From Liolophura sinensis (lineage: Eukaryota; Mollusca; Polyplacophora; Chitonida; Chitonidae), in NCBI RefSeq assembly GCF_032854445.1, contig NC_088304.1:5022001-5086000 (forward strand): a DNA stretch of 64,000 nucleotides. The letters run 5' to 3'. Made by a program: the position numbers and the translations under genes. Below the pieces are notes generated by a model. That model was given only the letters and a program-made list of their open reading frames with translations. It ran no database searches and was not told the DNA's origin. The first letter of the stretch is position 1; each line of letters starts with the position of its first letter. Positions 55,815 to 64,000 of this stretch are shown in pieces.

Positions 55815-56465
55815 GTGAAATCCTACGTTCAAATCCAGTTTCACAAACATCGATTTAGAATTCAGTGAAGCAGTTGTAAGGCACTCACGTCTTGTAATTT
55901 GAGCTTAAATGAATTAGGTGACATGACCGTTTGTTCAACAGTTCATGTAGGCACATCCATTTATTTATTTATTTGATTGGTGTTTTACGCCGTACTCAAG
56001 AATATTTCACTTATACGACGGCGGCCAGCATTATGGTGGGTGGGAATCGGACAGAGCCCGGGGGAAACCCACGACCTTCCGCAGGTTGCTGACAGACCTT
56101 CCCACGTAGGCACATCCATGTAAAGGTTGATGAATGTTTGTCCATGTAATATGAGCATTCAAGTTAAATGACATGAAGGCTCATCTGTATAACGACTGAT
56201 ACAGGTACATTCATTTAAAGACTGATGAAGGTTTGTTCATGTAATATGAGCATTCAAGTTAAATGACATGAAGGCTCATCTGTACAACAGTTAACCTAGG
56301 CACAGTTATGTGAAGGCTATTGGAAGTTTTTCCGTCTGACATGGGCATTCAAGTTAAATGACATGAGTTTATTTGCATGTTGACCTGTTTGACGAGTGAT
56401 GTCCTACGTTCAAATCCAGTTTCAGAAACACTGATGTAGAATGGAGTGGAGAAGTTGTAAGGCAT
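55815..56465 (+). repeat. Nested duplication: 118-bp units inside a longer repeat
   Basis: CCTACGTTCAAATCCAGTTT occurs near 55825 and again near 56403. Between them lie three to four units of about 118 bp (CATTCAAGTTAAATGACATG), one split by the SINE insertion. Confidence 0.8.
55962..56107 (-). mobile_element. 5'-truncated SINE with target-site duplication
   Basis: Bordered by direct repeats GTAGGCACATCCAT (about 55948-55961 and 56106-56119). Lacks the tRNA head and begins at CGTGGGAAGGTCTG. Low divergence from the full copy suggests a recent insertion. Confidence 0.92.
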
Positions 56466-57913
56466 CGACTAAGATTGACATTGTCTTTATTTGTACGAGT
56501 TCTTAGTTTAAGTTAACTTTAAAGTGTATTGCAATAGACGTGGGGGAGGGGGGGGGGGCTTAGGTTCGTCCTGTGAAATAAGATGTTGCATCTGGGATGG
56601 CACGGAAGACTGGTATGTACATCACCTTTTTTTGTCACGCTCCGAATGTAATCAATCACATGCTCTCCTATCAAAAACTTAATGTTTTGGAATGTTCAGA
56701 TCTCGGTAGAATGATTTTCAGATTTTGAACGATGGTTTCTGTCCTTTGGGGCATGCATCATTACTTTGAATTATAATCTTGATGCAGGATATAAACGCTG
56801 TAAGAGCACACTAAGTTTGAAAAGCATAAGTTGGGGGTTTTGCTAAACAAAGATATCGCAGTTCTATATAAGATCTTGCACATTTGGAAAACCAAAAGCG
56901 CCTCCATACTTTTAACCACCCAGACTCCTGGCTATAAAATTTTTCAACAGTGCAAGCATTAGCAATTGGTATGACTAATTGCATTATTTGTTGCATTTGC
57001 CTTCAGCAAATTCTAATATAGTCCCAGTTGAATGAACACTAAGTATCAATGTATAACATAAAACATTTTTATTCCCGGAAGAAATGGGTCTAAGCAGACA
57101 AAATGCCAGTTTCACTAGGCGGAGTTTAAGGTTTCCTGTGACATTTAACAGTGATAAGTGATGATTACCTCCCTTGTCAGAGGAGCTCTCCACCAGCCGA
57201 AAGAGGGCGGCGATTTCAAATGCCGACATTAGTTACAGTTCTGCATACGGTAATAACGGGGAAATAAGATCATAATTGTCGTGTTGGCGTATTTTGTAAC
57301 ATTCCTAACAGAGCGACAGTGTCCTTGTCATTGTTCTTTTACCTAAATTACCAAAGATCAGTATCACTTGTCCAATGGTTGTATGGTCGACTACAACAAC
57401 AGCATCGATATAAGAACGTATTGCTAAATCTCAGGTTTGTAATCATGTATATGGCGCTGCAGATCTGTAACTCTGATTCGTTTGGCCGAGCCACGAGCGT
57501 TACAACGCGATCGTTTCCAAGTGTGTCGTAGGCGCCAAAAAAAAATTTTCAAATAAATGCACAATGTACGTATTACCTGACGGTTTGCATAATATACTGA
57601 TACCGGTACCTCGATGGTTGTGCGTTATAATCAAACTCTTAGCAAACGAGTGGTACAGCTGATGCGATTGGGGCTCTCAAATTATCGCAGTTTAAAGACA
57701 TGATTTTACGGTAGCTGCTGTTGAGCCAGCAGACCCTGCTCTGCAAGATGTCTATTCAGTCTAGCAACTTCCGTAAGGTTATACCTTTTAACCACGTTAG
57801 TTTTCGAGAGTTCCCACCTTATTGGTTCCATGTCTACATGGATTAGTGATGCTGATGCAGCTTATGAATCTGTTGTCTAAACCACACTAAGTGCTCATTT
57901 ATTTTGTATACAG
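56466..57913. other. Upstream region of the Spindly gene
   Basis: No coding exon was recognised; a G-run lies at 56548-56558. The promoter is probably here but was not located. Confidence 0.4.
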
Positions 57914-57961
57914 GAACAACAATTGAACCTATCCATTAGACAAGCCAATCGTGCCCAGAAG
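57914..57961 (+). other. Candidate non-coding or N-terminal first exon of the Spindly gene
   Basis: The 48-nt segment has a good acceptor (TTTTGTATACAG) and donor (AAG then GTAATC) and is open in phase with the next exon, but contains no ATG. Either a 5' UTR exon or the end of an N-terminal extension would fit. Confidence 0.4.
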
Positions 57962-60900
57962 GTAATCAGCTTTTTGTTTCCCCTTGATGATTATCTACGT
58001 TGCAATTGCTTCCACAACCAATCTGTGCCCTGCAAGTATTAGGTGACTGGCTCAAATGCCAGTGGTTTGACTGTACTTAAATTTGTAAAGATGTACATAT
58101 CCAGGTATGGTGATGGGCAGTGATTTTGTAGTACAAGCATCAGTGTTAACTTATAGGTACACAAATTTTTCCAGAGTTCCATAACCATGGACTTTACCCA
58201 GGAAGTGATTGAGCGGATGTGCGAGGGATTGTCAGGAGAACGTGCTGCATTGATCCGCGCTGTGATTGAGGAAAATATGGACCTGAGAATAAACCTGGAC
58301 AAAGCCTCCAAACTCCACAGTAAAACTGTTGAGGTTTTTATTGTTTTGAGTTTTTTGTTGTTGTTTTTTTTATTTTTTTCATGCATATGTTCCTTTTAGT
58401 TTCTGTGTTGTAAAGAGATTTGTTTGTGTAACAAAAATGAATCTGGGATACTCCATGTTGATAAATGTCTTGAGAAAGGTTCTATATAACTTAAGGGTAC
58501 ACTGGTTTTAATGAAAAAAGGCTGGTTTTCTTGTTGTTAAAGGACCTTTTCATGTATCATTGAAATATACAGCATTTTTTGAAGTGCAACTGATGACCTC
58601 GTGCATTTTTGAAACAATTTAACATTGAATTTTGACAGCCTGGTTTTATCCCACAGTAATGCTGATTGTTGTCATACAAGTGAAATATTCTTGAGTACTT
58701 TCGGCATATAACAACAATCAAGTAAATAAATAAATAAACAATTATGGGAGAATGTCATATAAATACTATGGTGAAGCAAAAACTATCCTTCTATGCATAT
58801 ACTTATGTGTTCTATTCATGCATCTTGCACATGTGTTTATAACAGGAGTTTGAACAGGAGAGGTACTCACTGAAGAACAAAATGGAGATGATGTCTAACC
58901 TGGAGCAGCATTACACAGAGGAAGTGGCCAGTTTGCAAGAGCAACTACACACTCTTCAGTCTGGCTCTGCTGAGTCTAAACAACACGAGGCAGAACTATC
59001 CAAACTCAGACTTAAGGTATGTGAGCATTCCAGTCTGGCTTGTCTGAGTTTAAATAACACAAGGCGGAACTATCCAAACTGAGACTTAAGGTGTGCAAGC
59101 ACTCCAATCTGGCTTGTCTGAGTCTAAACAACGCTAGGCAGAACTATCCAAAGTCAGGCTTAAGGTATGTGGACACTCCAGTCTGGCTTGGCTGAGTCTA
59201 AACAACACGAGGCAGAACTATCCAAACAGACTTAAGGTATGTGGACACTCCAGTCTGGCTTGGCTGAGTCTAAACAACATGAGGCAGAACTATCCAAACT
59301 CAGACTTAAGGTATGTGGGCACTCCAGTCTGGCTCTGCTGAGTCTAAACAACATGAGGCAGAACTATCCAAACTCAGACTTAAGGTATGTGAGCACTCCA
59401 GTCTGGCTCTGCTAAGTCTAAACAACACGAGGCAGAACTATCCAAACTCGGGCTTAAGGTATGTGGACACTCTAGGCTATACATGCTCAGTTATAATGTT
59501 TTTGCCTCATTTGTATACCTTGCTTTCAGTTTCATAGCCGTATTACATACGTGTATACTATATTCCAAGAAAGACGAAAATCCAGCTCAAGTTGGTTTCC
59601 TCTCCTGTTGTATGTGGGTTGTGGGTTTCCTCCAGACTGTGCCCAGATTCCGACCATAATGCTGCCTGTCCTCATATAACTAAAGTATTCTTCAATACAG
59701 TGTAAAACACCAATCAGATAAATAAGTAAATGAGAGAAAGTCATTATGTATTCAGCATTATTCCCACCAACATAGTCCCTGCCCATCTCATGTTTCAGAC
59801 TGAGGGACTAGTATCGCAGCTGGAGAGTGCCCACGCCTCGGAGAGGGATCTGCAGGAGAAGTTAGAGGTCATAGAGAAACAGTTTGCCGAGTACAGGGAG
59901 GAACACGAGAGTCTGACAGAGCAAAAATCCATCATGGCCAGTGAGGACTACCTCCTCCTGCAGACACAGGTCACCAATCTGCAGGAGAATGTGGTCAGTA
60001 CACTCTACCATACATAGATAGCCCTTGCCTCTCTGCAGGAGAATGTGGTCAGTACACTCTACCGTACATAGATAATCCTTGCCTCTCTGCAGGAGAACGT
60101 GGTCAGGAAATTATGAAAGAAGTGATTCAGTCTGTGGGTTCTCACTGATGGGCCTGAACTCTAATGTACCAGGTAAATCAAGTGAGCGGCGCTTCCATGG
60201 CCTAGTGATTAGTGTGCTAGTGCAGCACAATAACTTGGGTCTCTCAACAATGCTGTTGCTGTGAGGCCACTCTCAGGCCATACCTGGGAAAGTCTATCAG
60301 AAACGTGTGTATAGTTGTGGATTTCCCTGAAGCACTGCCCTCTTTCCTCACACCATCATGCTGGCCGCTGTCATAAGAGTGGAATATTTGTGACTACAGC
60401 ATGAAACATTAATGAAATATATAGGTATAAATAAATAAAAACAAATAGGTTGGGTCCAAATACTCAAAACAGGAAACAGTCTACTGGTCTTATCATCTGA
60501 AAGGTAACAGGGCTCCTACTAGTGCTGGAAATCCTTGGAAGTATATTTTTTTTTAAATTTTCAGCAGCTTGAAGAACTTGAAAAAGAAATCATTTGGAAG
60601 GAGGCCTTGAAAGGATGGCAATATAAGTTCGAAATTGGCAGGTCGATGAGCCACAAAAATAGTATCTATTAATCTCCAAATGAAGGCTTGTGCTTAAACT
60701 GGAAAGTCCTTGGAAGAACTAACCAAGCGGCTAAACGAGTGTAAACAGCACCTGATTGTGTCAGTCAGTTAATCACACAGTCAGTCATTGTACCTGTTTT
60801 ATAGGAAGACCTAACAGAACAACTTAATGAGGCTAGTCAGCACCTGAAGATTTTGCTGACAGAGAACGATGGCTTGAAGTCAGAGCTTTTGGCCAGGGAA

Positions 60901-62832
60901 GAGGATAACGAGCAAATGAGGGCTGAGATTTCTTCTTACACCAATGCACTGGAGGTTTGTACATTTCTATCCTTGGCTGACACTGGAAACCCTCACTAAC
61001 TCAGATGGCAAAAACGCTGGCTCGTGGTGACTATCAGACCAGTGGGGTTGTGTGCCTTAATCCAGCTCTTGATGTTTAGACTGCAGCTTAAAACTTTTCA
61101 CCCAGGAGCCTCTAACCAATGTGGTTGCTGTGAGTTCAAGTCCAGCGCATGCTGACTTCCTCTCCGGCCTTATGTGGGAAGGCCTGGCAGCAACCTGCGG
61201 ATTGTCATGGGTTTCCCCTAGGCCCTGCTCGGTTTCCTCCCACCATAATGCTGGCCTCCGTCGTATAAGTGAAATATTCTTGAGTATGGTGTAAAACACC
61301 AATCAAATAAATAAACAAATAAATAAAACTTTTCAGTCTAGAGGTCTGTCAGGTAGCTGCCGAAGGCTGTTGGTTTACTCTTGGCACTTACGTTTCATCC
61401 AGCCATAAACTTGAGCTCTGTCATACAGGTAAAATCTCCTTGAGCACAGCTATAAGCACCAACCTATAAATTTGTAAATAAATATGCCCAAACTTAAGCC
61501 CAGTGATGTAGAACAAATCTAAAGCGAAAAATATACAGAAAATAACTAAGCATCAGTGAAAACTATACATGTAAGGCCCGAATTCCTTTCACTGTCTTTG
61601 AATGAACAAAATGCTGGAATTCTCATTATTTCGGTGTGTTCATCATGATGAGCAGAAATCTCGTGAAGAGGTCGTGGAGTACAAAGTCCTCCTGGAGAAT
61701 ATGCAAATGGAGAAGGCCAGTCACGGGGAGAAAGGAAATTCACTCTTTGGGGAAGTAAGTTCATACATTTGCACAACAATGTTTAGTTTTCTAATTTCAA
61801 AACATCCATTAGACTCTGTCAAGAAAGAAAACAAATCCCAGCAAATCAAGATTTTATTTCGAGCAGTGAGTACATTCCTGTAGAGGGTAGTTGAAATATT
61901 CATTAACTTTTGAATTATTATTTTATATTTCATATTTTGTCCAAATTAAAGTATTCTAAATCCCTTGTTGTTTACAGCTGGATGATCGTAGAGTGACGGC
62001 CGAGAAAATGCTAGTGAACACGAAGACTCAGTGTGAGATCGCCAAACAACAACTAGCTAAAGAGAGACAACAACATCACAGACTGAAGGTACACAGTTCA
62101 GTTGAGAGCCTGTCTTCTGTTTTGTAAGGTTTGGATATCTACATGATAAACTTTGATTGTTACAAAATATTTGTAAATTAAATGAAAAGACAACTATGTA
62201 TCATTGCTGCTTGTGCTCATAACACGTCCAAAAATACAAGTCATGCAGTACTGTACATTCAAGCAAACACTTCATCCATCAGGTAAGTCAAATATTCGTG
62301 AGTGCAGCTGAAACCATCAAGCATGTAACATGCATGTATTCACTTAGTGTTTCAAAACAGGGCCATCTAATTTCTAGCAAGCAATCACCTTGATGTGTGT
62401 AAAACACTGCCAAAGTGCGGGTTCAAAGCCATGGGCAGGGAATTTGTACATTTCCCTGCTCTCTTCACTTGTGAAGCTTTGATGAGGATAAGTGGTGGAA
62501 AGATGTTCATTTTGCCATGTGCATAATGTAACATTTGGTGAAGACCCCACCAATACAGTGTGCATGTCTGTACATTACATACGGGAAAGTTTAGTCAGTC
62601 TGACTATCATCATGAACGTGAAAAAATTCTTGAGTATGGCAAGTAAGTAACAATTAGATAAATAAGTAACGTGACAGTTCCCATATTACAGGTGCAGATG
62701 GCAACCATGCTTCAGGCTAACAACGACAACATGGGTGGCGAAGGGTTCTCTCGTATGGAGACCACACTGTCACAGCTCAGGAGCGAGAAGGAGGCTCTGG
62801 AGAGTAAACTACGTCAGTACGAGACAATCCAG
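57914..62832 (+). CDS. SPDL1: Spindly homologue, kinetochore dynein-dynactin adaptor (5' part; continues right)
   Basis: Exons: 57914-57961 (possibly 5' UTR), 58175-58333, 58846-59016, 59799-59993, 60805-60954, 61656-61754, 61978-62088, 62692-62832, all phase 0. The chosen start is ATG 58187, in an ACCATGG context, giving 338 residues within the window. The product is almost entirely coiled coil. The match to vertebrate Spindly rests on three things: an LDK-11 residues-FEQERYSL segment, a SYTNALE segment, and the Spindly motif NSLFGELDDRR at residues 249-259, with Phe252 matching the key Phe258 of human Spindly. Spindly links the RZZ complex at kinetochores to dynein-dynactin and supports checkpoint silencing. 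In the dynein-binding CC1 box the AAxxG pattern reads AALIR. Tandem copies of exon ends follow two exons. The C-terminus lies outside the window. Confidence 0.85.
58181..58190 (+). promoter_or_regulatory. Kozak context deciding the Spindly start
   Basis: ATAACCATGG has A at -3 and G at +4. Starting here puts the CC1-box alanines at residues 20-21, close to residues 23-24 in human Spindly, which favours this ATG over an upstream start in frame with exon 57914-57961. Confidence 0.6.
58640..58740 (+). mobile_element. SINE tail fragment
   Basis: AAGTGAAATATTCTTGAGTA and AATCAAGTAAATAAATAAAT within a Spindly intron. Confidence 0.8.
59017..59465 (+). repeat. 74-bp tandem copies of a Spindly exon end plus donor
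   Basis: CTTAAGGT recurs at 59011 (real exon end), 59085, 59159, 59231, 59305, 59379 and 59453: spacings 74, 74, 72, 74, 74, 74. Each copy repeats the last codons of exon 58846-59016 (SAESKQHEAELSKLRLK) and the GTATGTG donor. Confidence 0.97.
59575..59735 (+). mobile_element. SINE, 5'-truncated, diverged
   Basis: CCAGCTCAAGTTGGTTTCCT to CCAATCAGATAAATAAGTAA in a Spindly intron. Confidence 0.85.
59981..60105 (+). repeat. 54-bp tandem copies of a Spindly exon end plus donor
   Basis: GCAGGAGAA recurs at 59981, 60035 and 60089. Each added copy reads as an acceptor (GCCTCTCTGCAG), 9 nt (GAGAATGTG or GAGAACGTG) and a donor (GTCAGT or GTCAGG). Confidence 0.95.
60180..60450 (+). mobile_element. SINE, near full length, diverged
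   Basis: Head GCGGCGCTTCCATGGCCTAG through CACCATCATGCTGGCCGCTG to an AAATAAATAAAA tail. Confidence 0.85.
61095..61330 (+). mobile_element. SINE, 5' end missing
   Basis: Starts inside the tRNA head (ACCCAGGAGCCTCTAACC), keeps box B (GAGTTCAAGTCC), body and tail. Confidence 0.92.
61375..61490 (+). mobile_element. SINE fragment, strongly diverged
   Basis: CATCCAGCCATAAACTTGAG, TCCTTGAGCACAGC and TTGTAAATAAATATG recall body and tail. Confidence 0.55.
62590..62675 (+). mobile_element. SINE tail fragment, diverged
   Basis: AACGTGAAAAAATTCTTGAG and AATTAGATAAATAAGTAA before the exon at 62692. Confidence 0.6.
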
Positions 62833-63064
62833 GTACTGTGTGACAGAGCATTCCTGAAGCTCTCCTAGTGTTATTTGCATGTAACTATGGTGGCAACTGG
62901 TAGTGAGGACATAACATTGCCACAGTAGTTACTGTAAATGGCATAAAATTTTTACTCAAAAAGTACATTTTTAGATGTACTTTTTAATACAAAGGAGTAT
63001 TATAAAATATTATTTTTGGTGCTGAAATTTTCATTCACCCACTAGGATATACACAGTATACTGT

Positions 63065-64000
63065 GACCTATACTGTGGGTTGACATCATATCTGGTGTCT
63101 TTGGCATGGTGTATACTGTGACTTAATGGGGTATCCTGTCTGATGTCTTTGTCATGATGTACACTGTGACTGGGTGGGACATCCTGTCTGATGTCTTTGT
63201 CATGATGTACACTGTGACTGGGTGGGAGATCTTGTCTGATGTCTTTGTCATGATGTACACTGTGACTGGGTAGGACATCCTGTCTGATGTCTTTGTCATG
63301 ATGTACACTGTGACCGGGTGGGACATCCTGTCTGATGTCTTTGTCATGATGTATACTGTGACCGGGTGGGACATCCTGTGTGATGTCTTTGTCATGATGT
63401 ACACTGTGACTGGGTGGGACATCCTGTCTGATGTCTTTGTCATGATGTACACTGTGACTGGGTGGGACATCCTGTCTGATGTCTTTGTCATGATGTACAC
63501 TGTGACTGGGTGGGACGTCCTGTCTGGTGTCTTTGACATGATATATACATGTATTGTGACTGGGGGGGGGGGGTTGTCATGTCTGATGTCTTTGTCATGA
63601 TGTACACTGTGACTGGGTAGGACATCCTGTCTGATATCTGTCATGATGTACACTGTGACTGGGTGGGACGTCCTGTCTGATGTCTTTCTCATGATGTACA
63701 CTGTGACTGGGTGGGACGTCCTGTCTGATGTCTTTGTCGTGATGTACACTGTGACTGGATGGGACATCCTGTCTGGTGTCTTTGACATGATATATACATG
63801 TATTGTGGGGGGGGGGGGGGGGGGTTGTCATGTCTGTTGTCTTTGTCATGATGTACACTGTGACTGGGTGGGACATCCTGTCTGGTGTCTTTGACATGAT
63901 ATATACATGTATTGTGACTGGGGGGGGTTGTCATGTCTGATGTCTTTGTCATGATGTACACTGTGACTGGGTGGGACATCCTGTCTGGTGTCTTTGAAAT
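63065..64000 (+). repeat. 48-bp minisatellite in a Spindly intron, continuing past the window
   Basis: About 18 units contain GATGTACACTGTGACTGGGT and CATCCTGTCTGATGTCTTTG. Three interspersed variants have TATATACATGTATTGTG and G-runs of about 7-18. 48 is a multiple of 3, hence open frames on both strands. Confidence 0.96.

Noticed and set aside
63123..63788. 221-codon reverse open frame with SHPVTVYIM repeats
   Set aside because: 48-bp array artefact; several frames on both strands open.

Overview
The window is eukaryotic nuclear DNA with intron-rich genes, GT-AG splice junctions, very many minisatellites and tRNA-derived SINEs. The SINE sequence (tRNA-like head, long body, AATAAA-type tail) and the other dispersed repeats are of a kind I associate with molluscs, so a bivalve or gastropod is most likely. 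This is judged from memory of repeat style; no search was run.

Four loci are supported. (1) 966-11535 (+): the 3' part of a gene for a PPP-family serine/threonine phosphatase with an EF-hand N-terminal to the catalytic domain. Twelve exons were placed with consistent phases, except that one extra T breaks the frame inside the catalytic GDxVDRG motif. (2) 22787-25226 (+): a decayed Toll-like receptor with leucine-rich repeats, a membrane segment and a TIR domain, disrupted by a 10-bp duplication, frameshifts and several stops. A TATA box lies upstream. (3) 30439-46062 (-): an apparently complete 13-exon gene for a secreted mosaic protease of about 954 residues: signal peptide, CUB, Ser/Thr-rich linker, CUB, trypsin-like S1 domain with full catalytic triad, and two C-terminal MAM domains. 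Every exon phase closes. (4) 57914 to beyond 62832 (+): the 5' part of the gene for the kinetochore dynein adaptor Spindly, with its Spindly motif and an LDK-to-FEQERYSL segment matching the vertebrate protein.

The spaces between and within these genes are filled by repeats. About 20 copies of one SINE family are present, along with several other dispersed families, a 286-bp MITE-like element with terminal inverted repeats, and a 158-bp foldback element. Over 20 tandem arrays have units from 2 to about 118 bp. Many long open frames here are artefacts of arrays whose unit is a multiple of 3.

The most interesting pattern is that several intronic minisatellites were seeded at exon-intron boundaries and carry copies of real splice sites. 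Examples are an 86-bp array copying a phosphatase donor, a 22-bp array running into a phosphatase acceptor, a 74-bp array copying a Spindly exon end plus donor, and a 54-bp array producing 9-nt microexon-like cassettes. The four genes show no functional link: one signalling phosphatase, one dead immune receptor, one secreted protease and one mitotic adaptor.
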